DNA of 64,000 nucleotides from assembly GCA_017478185.1 (NCBI GenBank), contig JAFVEA010000003.1, positions 1 to 64,000 of the forward strand, in the 5' to 3' direction. The stretch comes from Clostridia bacterium. Lineage in GTDB: Bacteria > Bacillota > Clostridia > Christensenellales > UBA1242. Below the pieces are notes generated by a model. The model made no database searches. It was not told where the DNA came from and saw only the letters and a program-made list of their open reading frames with translations. The first letter of the stretch is position 1. Each line of letters opens with the position of its first letter. This document shows, piece after piece, positions 8,303-16,900 of this stretch. A program made the translations under genes and the position numbers.

Positions 8303-9304
8303 ATGCAAACAAAACATTTATTTGCAAGTGCAAACACGGGAATTGGCTTTGTTAAAAATTTTGACCAAATAGGGGTCACAAACAATTCTTTTATGTTCAT
8401 CATAAAAGGAGGCTCTGGAACTGGAAAAAGTTCTATGATGAAAAAAATTGCAAAATATTTTTTAGAAAAAGGCGAAAAAATAGAGTATTTTTATTGTTCA
8501 ACTGATTATAAAAGCTTGGATGGCATAAGAATTTGTGATAGTGATATTATAATTGTTGACGGAACAAGCCCACACATAACTGAAACAAATATGCTTAACA
8601 TTGACAGCAAAATAATTGATGTTGGGCAATTTGTTAAAGATGGAATAAGAGAGCATAAAAAGCAAATTGAAAAAATTATGATAGAAAAAACTAATTTATT
8701 TAAAAATTTATATTTATATTTAGAAAGTGCCAAAAAAATTTTTGATATAAACAAAAACATTCACAAAACAGAAGAAAGCGTTATTATAGAAAAATCACAA
8801 GAAATATTAAATATTTTTAAACCAGAAAATCAAAATAGAAAAAGCTTCTATAGAGAACTATTTTTAAGTGCTGTTCAAGATGATGGAATGATAAATTTAA
8901 TAAAAGAAAACAATTTTAAAAATTGTTATAAAATTAAAAGTGATATTTTTTGCTCTAATGAAATTTTAAAAATTGTTAAAGATAAGCTCAGCATTTTGGG
9001 TTATGATATTATTGGAATAAAAAATGTTATAGACCCAAGCATTTTTGATGCAATAATTATTCCAGAGAGTGAAAGCATAATTTATTCAGAAAATTTAGAT
9101 TGCGAAAATGAAGGATACAAACAAAATAGCATTTTAATAAAAGAGATTTTAAAACTTTGCGGACAAACTTTGGGTAAGGCAAAATCATTGCATAAAAAGT
9201 TGGAAGAATTTTATATTCAAAATATGAACTTTAAAGAAGTTGACAAATTAACCAAAAAAATCATTGCTGAAATTTTAAAATTAATAAAACAAAAATCAAA
9301 TTAA
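8303..9304 (+). CDS. P-loop ATPase of the PRK06851-like family with a degenerate second domain
   Basis: 333 residues, starting after AAGGAG. Residues 1-~150 form a P-loop NTPase: Walker A 'GGSGTGKSS' at 36-44, then 'YFYCSTDYKSLDGI' (62-75) and 'IIIVDGTSPH' at 82-91, a Walker B-like strand. I recall this pattern from an uncharacterised clostridial/bacillar ATPase family (PRK06851) that usually has two homologous P-loop domains and ~360 residues. Here the second half restarts with 'LFLSAVQDDGMINLI' near 208 and ends its core with 'AIIIPESESII'. Where a second Walker A should be it has no GxxxxGKS, so the second site has probably lost nucleotide binding. It is the only plus-strand gene in the block and is divergent from dpaA and convergent with asd. 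A spore-related role is suggested only by location. A rho-independent terminator follows. Confidence 0.8.
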   Translation: MQTKHLFASANTGIGFVKNFDQIGVTNNSFMFIIKGGSGTGKSSMMKKIAKYFLEKGEKIEYFYCSTDYKSLDGIRICDSDIIIVDGTSPHITETNMLNIDSKIIDVGQFVKDGIREHKKQIEKIMIEKTNLFKNLYLYLESAKKIFDINKNIHKTEESVIIEKSQEILNIFKPENQNRKSFYRELFLSAVQDDGMINLIKENNFKNCYKIKSDIFCSNEILKIVKDKLSILGYDIIGIKNVIDPSIFDAIIIPESESIIYSENLDCENEGYKQNSILIKEILKLCGQTLGKAKSLHKKLEEFYIQNMNFKEVDKLTKKIIAEILKLIKQKSN

Positions 9305-9307
9305 AAC

Positions 9308-9342
9308 AAAAAGGCAGTTTATGTGATAAAACCTGCCTTTTT
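9308..9342 (+). terminator. intrinsic terminator after the ATPase gene
   Basis: AAAAAGGCAG (9308-9317) pairs with CTGCCTTTTT (9333-9342), extendable by a few A-T pairs, ending in a T-run. It lies four bases past the stop codon. Confidence 0.85.
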
Positions 9343-9370
9343 GTTGTTTATAAAACAAAAAATTTAATTT

Positions 9371-9428
9371 TGCAAAAATTTTTATGAAAAAATCGTAAAA
9401 AATAGTGTAAAACTATAAAATTTTTGCA
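9371..9428. repeat. 12-base perfect inverted repeat in the asd/ATPase convergent spacer
   Basis: TGCAAAAATTTT (9371-9382) and AAAATTTTTGCA (9417-9428) are exact reverse complements separated by 34 bases. The spacer 9343-9472 otherwise shows only A/T-rich sequence. It could help end the asd transcript, but the stem is almost pure A-T, so the evidence for termination is weak. Confidence 0.5.
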
Positions 9429-9472
9429 TAAAATGCCAAAAATTTAACAGAAAGTGATGTTTTTTGTGATTT

Positions 9473-10465
9473 TTATTTGTTTTTATGGTTTAAAATATAT
9501 TCCATAATTTCAACAGCGTTGCTGGCTGCTCCTTTTCGAATGTTGTCAGCAACAACAAAAAAGTTTATTGCCTTTTTGTTAAACAAATCTTTTCTAATTC
9601 TTCCAACAAAAATGTTGTCTGTTCCTTTTGCTAAAATTGGCATAGGGTAGGAATTTGAATTTGAGTCATTTAAAATTTTTATATTTTTAAATTGTTTAAA
9701 GCTTGATATAGCTTTTTGTAAATCAACTTCTTTTTTAAATTCTGCCCAAATGCTAACAGCGTGGCAAAATGAAATTGGAACTCTAACACAAGTGGAAGAA
9801 ATTTTTAAACTTTTTTTGTTTAAAATTTTTCTGGTTTCATTAACCATTTTCATCTCTTCTTTTGTGTAGCCATTGTTTAAGAATGAATCTATATGAGGAA
9901 TTAGGTTGTCATAAATTTGATAAGGATAAAATTGGCTTTTTCTTCCATTTTTGTTATTATCTAAATCATTTAAGCCTTTTTGTCCACTGCCACTAACTGC
10001 TTGATAAGTTGAAAATATAACTTTAGTTAAATTAAATTTTTTATCAAGAGCTTTTAATGGCGCCATACATTGAATGGTTGAACAGTTTGGGTTTGCAATA
10101 ATTTTTTTGTTTAAAATTTTTTCTGCATTAACTTCAGGAACCACAAGTGGAACATATTTTTCCATTCTAAAAGCTGAGGAGTTGTCAATAACGATTGCTC
10201 CAGAGTTTTTAAAGATAGGAGCAAATTTTTTGGATACTTCACTTCCGGCTGAAAATAATGCAAAGTCGATTTTTTTGTCTATTATGTTTTCTTCTTTAAG
10301 AACTATAACTTTGTGGGGTTTGTTTTTAAAAAATATGATTTTCCCCTCACTTTTTTGTGATGCGTATAAATATAAATTTTCAATCTTTATATAATCTTTT
10401 TCTTCCAAAACTTTTAAAAAGGTGGAGCCAACAAGCCCTGTTGCTCCAACAATTGCAACATTCAT
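9473..10465 (-). CDS. asd: aspartate-semialdehyde dehydrogenase
   Basis: 330 residues, normal length. It reduces aspartyl phosphate to aspartate semialdehyde with NADPH, the second step of the aspartate pathway, supplying DapA. The Rossmann start 'VGATGLVGSTFL' is at 6-17. The active-site Cys is in 'NPNCST' (125-130, Cys128), 'SGSGQKG' follows at 158-164, and 'RVPISFCHAVS' (228-238) contains the catalytic His235. The ATG overlaps the lysC stop by four bases (ATGA, 10462-10465), so the two enzymes of consecutive steps are translationally coupled. No convincing GC-rich terminator is visible after the stop; an A-T inverted repeat at 9371-9428 is the only candidate. Confidence 0.97.
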   Translation of the reverse strand: MNVAIVGATGLVGSTFLKVLEEKDYIKIENLYLYASQKSEGKIIFFKNKPHKVIVLKEENIIDKKIDFALFSAGSEVSKKFAPIFKNSGAIVIDNSSAFRMEKYVPLVVPEVNAEKILNKKIIANPNCSTIQCMAPLKALDKKFNLTKVIFSTYQAVSGSGQKGLNDLDNNKNGRKSQFYPYQIYDNLIPHIDSFLNNGYTKEEMKMVNETRKILNKKSLKISSTCVRVPISFCHAVSIWAEFKKEVDLQKAISSFKQFKNIKILNDSNSNSYPMPILAKGTDNIFVGRIRKDLFNKKAINFFVVADNIRKGAASNAVEIMEYILNHKNK

Positions 10466-11625
10466 AATTTAAACAGCTTTGTTAAAAGTGAAATTGCTTT
10501 TAACTTTTCATCCTCTTTAATTAAAAAAGAAATTGTCGTTTCGGTTATATAAAGACTGATTAAATCTATATTGTTTTTTTGCATTAAATTTGTTAAGTTT
10601 TCGGTTATTTTTGGGTGGGTTACAAACCCAAAACCAACCAATGTGAATTTGCATAAATTTTCAAAAAATTTTAACTTTGTGTTATTTTTTTGCTGTTTTA
10701 ATGCATTTTTTATGATTTTTTGTTCACTTTTTTTGCAAATAAAAGAAATTTTATTGTTTTGATAACAAAACATTTCTAAATTTAAATTTATATTTTTTAA
10801 ATTTTTTACAACTTGTGAGATGAAATTTGCTTTTATTTCTGCTTTTGTTATATTATCTCTAATAGACATATTTAAAACAGAAACCTCTTCAATAAAATTT
10901 TTTTCCATAATATAAGTTCCTTTGCTGTGGTCATTTTCTAGGCTTTTTCCTAGATATATTTTAACATTATATTTTTTGGCAATTTCAACACAGCGTGCGT
11001 CTAAAACTTTTGCGCCATTTGATGCCATTTCAAGCATTTGGTCATAACTTAAAACTTTTAGTTTTTTGGCTTTTTTGAAAAGCTCTGGATTAACGCTATA
11101 AACGCTTTCAACATCACTAAAAATCTCGCAATCACAGTTTAAAACTGAGGCGATTGCAACCGCTGTGGTGTCGGACCCTCCACGGCCAAGAGTTGTTAGG
11201 TTGTTCTTGCTGTCTGTTCCTTGAAATCCAGTTATAACCAAAACATCAAAATCTTTAAAATAAGACAAAAGTTTTTGCTTATTGATAGTTTTTACTAAAG
11301 CTTTGTTAAAATCGCCTGTGGTGTTTATTTGAGCTTGAAAAGCGTTTAGTGAAATTGCTTTAACTTTGTTGTTGTTTAACGCTATTGCAAGCAAGCTTGA
11401 GCTAATTTGCTCCCCAGAAGAGAGTAAGGCATCAAGCTCTCTTTTTTGTGGTGAATTTGTGATTTTTTCACAAAGAGTTATTAAATTGTTGGTGGTTTTG
11501 CCCATTGCACTAACAACAACCAAAATTTTGCCTTCAGTTTCAAGCCTTCTTTTTATGTTTTTGGCAATCTTTATAATTTTTTGGGTTGTTGCAACGCTTG
11601 AGCCTCCATATTTTTGAACTAACAT
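10462..11625 (-). CDS. lysC: aspartate kinase
   Basis: 387 residues. It phosphorylates aspartate at the entry to lysine, threonine, methionine and diaminopimelate/dipicolinate synthesis. The catalytic domain has 'KYGGSSV' at 5-11, 'SSGEQ' at 69-73, 'TTLGRGGSDTTA' at 144-155 and 'FSDVESVYSVNP' at 169-180. Residues ~255-387 are the regulatory ACT tandem, divergent in sequence, where feedback inhibitors bind. Length and layout match the monofunctional kinases (LysC/DapG/ThrD types). Which isozyme it is cannot be read from sequence; the position beside asd and the dpa genes is reminiscent of dapG in the B. subtilis spoVF cluster. It starts after AGGAA and its stop overlaps asd. No lysine riboswitch is visible in the leader, only two small hairpins. 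Confidence 0.95.
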   Translation of the reverse strand: MLVQKYGGSSVATTQKIIKIAKNIKRRLETEGKILVVVSAMGKTTNNLITLCEKITNSPQKRELDALLSSGEQISSSLLAIALNNNKVKAISLNAFQAQINTTGDFNKALVKTINKQKLLSYFKDFDVLVITGFQGTDSKNNLTTLGRGGSDTTAVAIASVLNCDCEIFSDVESVYSVNPELFKKAKKLKVLSYDQMLEMASNGAKVLDARCVEIAKKYNVKIYLGKSLENDHSKGTYIMEKNFIEEVSVLNMSIRDNITKAEIKANFISQVVKNLKNINLNLEMFCYQNNKISFICKKSEQKIIKNALKQQKNNTKLKFFENLCKFTLVGFGFVTHPKITENLTNLMQKNNIDLISLYITETTISFLIKEDEKLKAISLLTKLFKL

Positions 11626-11647
11626 AATTTTATTCCTTTGCTGAATG

Positions 11648-11678
11648 TGAGAGATAAACTCTCATAGCATTTTATGCT
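11648..11678 (-). promoter_or_regulatory. two adjacent hairpins in the lysC leader
   Basis: TGAGAG/CTCTCA (11648-11653 with 11659-11664, five-base loop) and AGCAT/ATGCT (11666-11670 with 11674-11678, three-base loop) stand side by side, about 12-40 bases upstream of the lysC ribosome site. They could stabilise the transcript or tune translation. They are too small and lack the conserved core for a lysine riboswitch. Confidence 0.4.
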
Positions 11679-11700
11679 AAAGTGGGTAAATTTGTTTAAA

Positions 11701-11706
11701 ATTATA
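11701..11706 (-). promoter_or_regulatory. candidate -10 box for lysC-asd
   Basis: A perfect TATAAT on the minus strand, about 75 bases before the lysC start, putting transcription start near 11694, just ahead of the two leader hairpins. No good TTGACA-like -35 is found at 16-18 bases; the upstream region is T-rich with repeated TTTTTGC steps, which may act as an UP-like or protein-bound region. Confidence 0.35.
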
Positions 11707-11765
11707 TTTGCAAAAAATTCGTCTAAAAAATTGAGAAAAAAGTGAAAATTTGTGTTCAAAACGCC

Positions 11766-11815
11766 ATTTTTGCAAAAAAAATTAGCAAAATTTAAGCAAA
11801 AATGAGCAAAAATCA
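11766..11815. repeat. short iterated GCAAAAAT-type motifs upstream of lysC
   Basis: The sequence reads GCAAAAAAAAT, AGCAAAATTT, AGCAAAAATG, AGCAAAAATC, AGCTAAAAAT in quick succession, with steps of roughly 10-13 bases (about one helical turn). Phased A-tracts bend DNA. This patch lies between the proS terminator and the lysC -10 box. It may be bias in an AT-rich spacer or a bent upstream promoter region. Confidence 0.4.
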
Positions 11816-11837
11816 GCTAAAAATTTTGAAAAATAAA

Positions 11838-11867
11838 AAAGAATGCTTTTAAATTAAAGCACTCTTT
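11838..11867 (-). terminator. intrinsic terminator after proS
   Basis: A 12-base stem (11838-11849 with 11856-11867) containing one G-U pair on the minus-strand RNA, a six-base loop and a following U-rich tail. It lies five bases past the proS stop, separating proS from lysC-asd. Confidence 0.8.
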
Positions 11868-11872
11868 TTGTT

Positions 11873-13300
11873 TTAATATTGAATTCCCCAAACAACCATA
11901 TGCTTAGCTTTTTTGCCACAACAAGCGCATTTTTCATCTAACTGTTCTTGCTTAAATGGAATACATCTAGATTTAATGCCGTTTATTTTCTTTATTTTTT
12001 CTTCGCAATTTATATCTCCACACCACATAGCTTTTATAAAACCTGGGTGAGAAGAGATAATTTCTTCAAAATCCTTTAAGCTTTTTGCGGTGTAGGTCAT
12101 TTTTTCGCATCTTTGTGTGGCACGCTCAAGCATATCTTTTTGAATTGTTTTAAGCGTGGTTTCAACAGCTTTTAAAATGTCTTCATCAAGGTTTATTTGC
12201 ATACCCTCTTGGGTATCACGCCTAACAAGTGTTATTTTGCCATTTTCATAATCTCGTTTTCCAAGCTCAATTCTTAGTGGAACGCCTTCCATTTCATATT
12301 GTGAGAACTTAAATCCTGGAGATTTGTCAGAATCGTCTAAAATGCAAGAAATGTTGTTATCCTCAAGTTTTTTGCATACATTCTTGCAAATTTTTGCGAT
12401 ATTCTCATCTTTTCCAATTGGAATTATAACAACTTTTGTTGGAGCAATCATTGGAGGAAGAACGAGCCCGTTGTCATCTCCGTGAACCATAATTGTAGCT
12501 GCTAGTGCTCTTGTTGTTATGCCCCAAGAGGTTTGATAAACATATTTTAACTTGTTGTCTTTGTCTAAAAATTTCATATCAAATGCTTTTGCAAATTTTT
12601 GTCCAAAATAATGTGATGTTGCAGACTGCAAGCAAACTCCATTATACATTAATGCCTCACAAGTGTAAGTGTTTTCAGCTCCTGCAAACTTTTCTTTTTC
12701 GGTTTTTTGCCCAACAAGAACTGGAATTGCCAAATAGTTTACGAAGAAATCTCGATAAACATTAAGCATTCTTAAGGTTTCTTCTTTGGCCTCTTGTTCG
12801 GTTGCGTGGATTGTGTGGCCTTCTTGCCATAAAAACTCTCTTCCCCTAAGAAGTGGCCTTGTTTCTTTTTCCCATCTCACAACACTGCACCATTGGTTAT
12901 AAAGCTTTGGCAAATCTCTATAGCTTTTAACGATTTTTGAGTAATAATCGCAAAAAAGGGTTTCACTGGTTGGCCTTATGCATAATTTTTCTTCTAATTT
13001 GTTTGCACCGCCTTGGGTTACCCACGCAACTTCTGGAGCAAAGCCCTCAATGTGTTCCTTTTCTTTTAAAAGAAGGCTTTCAGGGATGAGCATTGGCATA
13101 TAAATGTTTTTGTGTCCGGTTTTTTTGAACATATCATCCAAAACCTTTTGCATATTCTCCCAAATTGCATAGCCGTTTGGAGCCATAATATAAAATCCTT
13201 TAACGCTGGTGTAGTCCACAACGCCTGCCTTTTGAACTATGTTTGTAAACCACTCAGCAAAGTTTTCATCTCGTGAAGTTATTTCTTTATTCTTAATCAT
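11873..13300 (-). CDS. proS: prolyl-tRNA synthetase, archaeal/eukaryal-type with C-terminal zinc-binding domain
   Basis: 475 residues. Charges tRNA-Pro with proline. This is the short class II form found in archaea, eukaryotes and some bacteria, lacking the editing insertion of the long (~570-residue) bacterial form. Seen: 'RPTSE' at 109-113 (TxE loop), motif 2 'RWEKETRPLLRGREF' at 142-156 with 'WQEGHT', motif 3 region 'GITTRALAATIMVHGDD' at 260-276, an anticodon-binding domain from ~288, and a C-terminal domain with several Cys (in 'WCGDINC' near 430 and 'CACC' at 458-461) ending in a terminal Tyr, as is usual in this type. Start ATG 13300 has AGGAAAA upstream. It has its own sigma-A promoter and a ~120-base leader with a possible leader peptide. 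Confidence 0.96.
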   Translation of the reverse strand: MIKNKEITSRDENFAEWFTNIVQKAGVVDYTSVKGFYIMAPNGYAIWENMQKVLDDMFKKTGHKNIYMPMLIPESLLLKEKEHIEGFAPEVAWVTQGGANKLEEKLCIRPTSETLFCDYYSKIVKSYRDLPKLYNQWCSVVRWEKETRPLLRGREFLWQEGHTIHATEQEAKEETLRMLNVYRDFFVNYLAIPVLVGQKTEKEKFAGAENTYTCEALMYNGVCLQSATSHYFGQKFAKAFDMKFLDKDNKLKYVYQTSWGITTRALAATIMVHGDDNGLVLPPMIAPTKVVIIPIGKDENIAKICKNVCKKLEDNNISCILDDSDKSPGFKFSQYEMEGVPLRIELGKRDYENGKITLVRRDTQEGMQINLDEDILKAVETTLKTIQKDMLERATQRCEKMTYTAKSLKDFEEIISSHPGFIKAMWCGDINCEEKIKKINGIKSRCIPFKQEQLDEKCACCGKKAKHMVVWGIQY

Positions 13301-13365
13301 TTTTAATTTTCCTTTTAATTTTTGTAATATAAAAATTTATGAAGAATTTTCTCCATATCAAAATT

Positions 13366-13398
13366 TCACGGGACAAGGATTTTTCTGTGACCAAACAT
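13366..13398 (-). CDS. possible 10-residue leader peptide in the proS 5' leader
   Basis: ATG at 13398 with AAGGAG (13414-13409) ten bases upstream, reading MFGHRKILVP then TGA. It starts about 24 bases after the predicted proS transcription start and ends 65 bases before the proS ATG. The last sense codon is CCG, a proline codon that looks rare here (CCA and CCT dominate), placed directly before the stop. Slow decoding or termination at Pro-stop could report proline charging, as in known leader-peptide attenuators. After the stop comes an imperfect hairpin and then a 7-base A-T hairpin (AATTTTT/AAAAATT) just before the proS ribosome site. It could be chance; no comparison was possible. Confidence 0.4.
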   Translation of the reverse strand: MFGHRKILVP

Positions 13399-13428
13399 TT
13401 TTCAAATGCTCCTTTTTGTTTTAGGGTT

Positions 13429-13457
13429 ATTATACCACATTCACGATTTTTTTGCAA
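13429..13457 (-). promoter_or_regulatory. sigma-A promoter for proS
   Basis: On the minus strand TTGCAA (13457-13452), a 17-base spacer, and TATAAT (13434-13429), preceded by TGG, giving an extended -10. Start is expected near 13422. The spacing and exact -10 make this one of the clearest promoters in the window. Confidence 0.8.
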
Positions 13458-13822
13458 GCAAAGTAGAATTAAAAAATTTGTAGAAACTTGGCTGATTTGC
13501 TATACTTTTTTTTGAAAATAGGGTATAATATACTTGTGCAAAAAAGGCGACATAGTTACAAAAAACAAACACATAATTAGTTTTTTTAATCCAACTAGTG
13601 TAATTTTTTTGTAAAAATTGATTTTGTAACACTTTTTTAATGTTTTTTGTGATTTTTTTGTCAATTTTTTTGCAAATAAACAAAATTATTTACAAATTTT
13701 GGTTAAATTAAATTTAAGCTTGTGAACAAAAATTATGCATTCACATCCTTTTTGCTTTTTATGTGTGAGCGTGTGCGTGTGCGTGTTTTTAACATAAGCT
13801 AACAAAACGGGGGAAATAAAAA
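13458..13822 (+). promoter_or_regulatory. long leader region of the giant gene
   Basis: I see no gene in this stretch. A candidate promoter is TTGTAG (13478-13483), 17 bases, TATACT (13501-13506); a perfect TATAAT also lies at 13524-13529 but lacks a good -35. Either would give a leader of roughly 290-310 bases. The leader is T-rich with several TTTTTTGT runs and weak short palindromes, and it contains no riboswitch core I recognise. It ends with a GC-rich hexanucleotide patch (13769-13786) and the ribosome site GGGGGA (13809-13814), nine bases before the ATG at 13823. Confidence 0.4.
13769..13786 (+). repeat. (GCGTGT)x3 simple sequence repeat before the giant gene
   Basis: Three exact GCGTGT units, preceded by a related GTGTGA step, 37 bases upstream of the start codon. 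It is alternating purine-pyrimidine throughout and clearly more GC-rich than its surroundings. Such hexamers can gain or lose units by slippage; here that would change leader length, not the reading frame. Confidence 0.7.
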
Positions 13823-13921
13823 ATGTTATTTAGCAGAAAAAATTTAAAAACCTTGCTGGGCATTCCAATATTTTTAATGGTTACAATTTTTTCACTCTTT
13901 GGAATTTGGTCAGGAACAGGC
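13823..13921 (+). other. signal peptide / N-terminal membrane anchor of the giant protein
   Basis: Residues 1-33: basic N-region (R5, K6, K9), a hydrophobic core 'LLGIPIFLMVTIFSLFGIW' at 11-29, then small/polar 'SGTGKG'. This is enough for Sec export. Whether it is cleaved cannot be decided; there is no lipobox Cys. Confidence 0.8.
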
Positions 13922-16900
13922 AAGGGTCAGAAAAATGATTTAAAGGTCGAAACAGAAAGCGCTAGTGTGTCTAGTGCTAATTTTGCGTTGGGTGATGAAA
14001 CTGCGGTGGCGTTCCCAACGCTTGAAAAAGTTGTTAAACATACTGGCTCAAAAGTTTCTCCAGAGATGAGCTATGATTCATCCAAGTTGCAAGTTTCTGG
14101 AACTTTAGAGGCAGCCAATGTTGGAAGGTATGAAACAAGCTTCACACCAAAAGAGGGTTATGCTTGGGGAGCGGATGAAAGTTATCAAGACTTTTATGGC
14201 ACCCAAAAAACTCTAACTCTTGTTTGGGAAGTTCACACCATAAACGAAAACGGTGAGGGCGTGTTTGTTCCAAGCATCATTTCTTCAAACTTTTCTGCTG
14301 GTGATGAAGAAGTTGATGTTCCAACATTTGCATACACTGGCTCAGCGGTTACCCCCGCACTCGAAAATTTTGATTCAACCAAAATGAATATATCAGGCAC
14401 CCAATCCGCCACAGAGGTTGGAACTTACTCATTCAGTGTTCAGCCAAAACAAGGCTATTTTTGGGAAAATGAATTCTCAAACGAAGCTTTAACCTTTAGC
14501 TGGAAAATTTCCACAAGCACCTACGCCATAAACATTGAGCAAAGTGATATTTTCTATAGCGGAGATGCTCAAAGTGTTTTTGTTGAAGTTGTTTGTGAAA
14601 ACAAAATCTTATCAAGCGGAACAGATTATTCCACAGTCATAACTCAATCACCAAAAGAGCCACTTGCGGGCGAACAAAGTGTTGAGGTTAAGGATGCAGG
14701 AACATATTATGTTCATGTTGTTGGGCAAGGTGATTATGAAGGTCACGCCTACAAAACTTTTGCAATCGAAAAAGGCATTGCCATAGAGCCAACCCTAAAG
14801 CTTAACCCAATTGAAGGCTCTGGGCACAACGTGCTAACTTGTGAAGAAGATAATGACGGCAACCCATACAACAACATAGGTTTATACCTAAACAATTATT
14901 ACAGTGGTTATTCAGACCCAGCGTCACTTGTTGGTGATTATACATATCGTTATGCCATAACTGGTGGCGACAGAACAAATGCCGGCAAAACCAATGTTAC
15001 ATTCACTCTAGACACAGAAAACTGGCAATGGTCCAATCCAGAAACTCCAACTGTTCTCACCATAGAGTGGTATGTTTTGCCAAAATCTGAAGAAGGTTCT
15101 TCAGCAGTTTATCCCCAAGATTTACCAGATAACATACCAGCATTGGGTGGTGGTTCAGGAACATCAGAAGAACCATTTTTGGTTGCAACTAAAGAACACT
15201 TAAATGCTATAAGCACGGCCGCAAACGCTGGTTATTATAAAACTTATTTTGGAGATACTGGTGTTTATTTTAAACAAACTGCAAACATAACTTTAAGTGG
15301 TACATTCACTCCAATTTTCACAACAGCAGCAAATGCTTGTAAAGTGAATTATACTGGTTATCACATAGTGGGTTCTGGAACGGCAGCTCAACCAGGGAGA
15401 TATGATATTAGCGGTCTAAGGATAACAAACTATACAAACAATTATGCCGGGCTATTTGGCTATTTGGTTAGTGGGTCAGAGATATACGATTTGGATGTGA
15501 GTTGTAATATAACATCAACTGCAAATTATGTTGGTGGAATTGCTGGTTATGTGGAATCTGATGTTTCTATTGCAGACTGTTATATTTCTGGAACGGTTAG
15601 CGGAAAATCTTACGTCGGTGGAATTGTTGGTTTGAGTCAAGGAGTTCTTCCGATTCATTTTTCTGGTACCGTTTCTGGGACTGATTCTTATGTTGGTGGG
15701 CTGGTCGGTTATTTACAACATTCTAATAGTGGTTATGCAGCGTTAAACTACAATAATACCGCTACGATTTCTGGTGGTGCTTATGTTGGTGGACTGGTCG
15801 GTTATTTGGAAAATTCCACAGCAACATTATCATTAAATAGATTTTATAACACGGGTAGAGTTTCAGGGACTCATTCAGTTGGTGGAATTGTTGGGTGTAT
15901 TGCTAATAGTGCTTCTGCTTCAGCAACAATTCAAAATTCTTATAACACTGGTAGTATTGAAGGAAATTATGCGGTTGGTGGAATTGTTGGTTTTACAGAT
16001 AATGGTATAACAACTATAACCAGTTGTTATAACGCAGGTAGCATAACCTCAACAAATTCTTCTGGAACCATTGGGTATTCAACAGGTGGAATTATTGGTT
16101 ATTGTAACAAGGGAATAATAACTAACTGTTATAACACAGGAGCGATTGATTCAGCCAATTACTACACCGGTGGAATTGTTGGTTATATAACTGGTTCTGG
16201 TTCTGGCGTGGAATATTGTTATAACATTGGTTCAATGAATTGTTCACACGCTTCTGCTATTAAAGGTGGAGTTGTGGGGTATAGGTATACAGCAACAGCC
16301 AATGGAACATTTTCTGGATTATATTACAATTCTGAAACAATTGGTTCAACAAATGCTCCAACAGCTGTGTTTGGTTCGGGAGCAACAGGTTCAAATTATA
16401 GTTCTTTAACAACTGCACAAATGACGGTAGAATCTCCAAACACTGCGCCAAGTGGTATGAGTAATTTTGCAAAGCCAACATGGTATTTTTATACTGATGA
16501 ATATCCGCTTTTAAGAATGAATAAAGTTAATATGCTTTCTGCGAGCATAGCATTAACATCAGATGGAACTGCTGTGGGGAATATAGAAACTGGCGACAGT
16601 ATTCCAGATATTTATGTTAACAGAACAAAAGTAAGTTCCACAAATGTTAATTTCTATTATTATAGAGTTAGTGGCAACACTGAAACGCCTGTTTCAGAAA
16701 CAGATGTAACAAGCACTGCAGGTGTTTATCGTATTTATGTTGAAGGGAAGCCTTCAAGCAACTATGCTGGGAAATCGGAAAGCTATGTGGAAATAACAGT
16801 TAAAATCAACATCACCAACGCCACAGTAACTCCAACCGATGGCGTTATGGAAGCTAGTGGAACATTTCCAAAAATTTATATAACAAATAATGGAACAACT

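Noticed and set aside
8238-8333. N-terminal extension of dpaA to an upstream ATG at 8333
   Set aside because: It would overlap the divergent ATPase start, has no Shine-Dalgarno, and adds sequence unlike DpaA. ATG 8237 with GGAG fits better.
13301-13428. T-box riboswitch in the proS leader
   Set aside because: No TGGNACCGCG-type antiterminator sequence, no specifier-loop stem and no terminator before proS; the leader is only ~120 bases.
1-13822. Mycoplasma-type genetic code (TGA as Trp) suggested by low GC
   Set aside because: lysC and dpaA end in TGA within ATGA overlaps, and tryptophan is TGG throughout, so TGA works as a stop.
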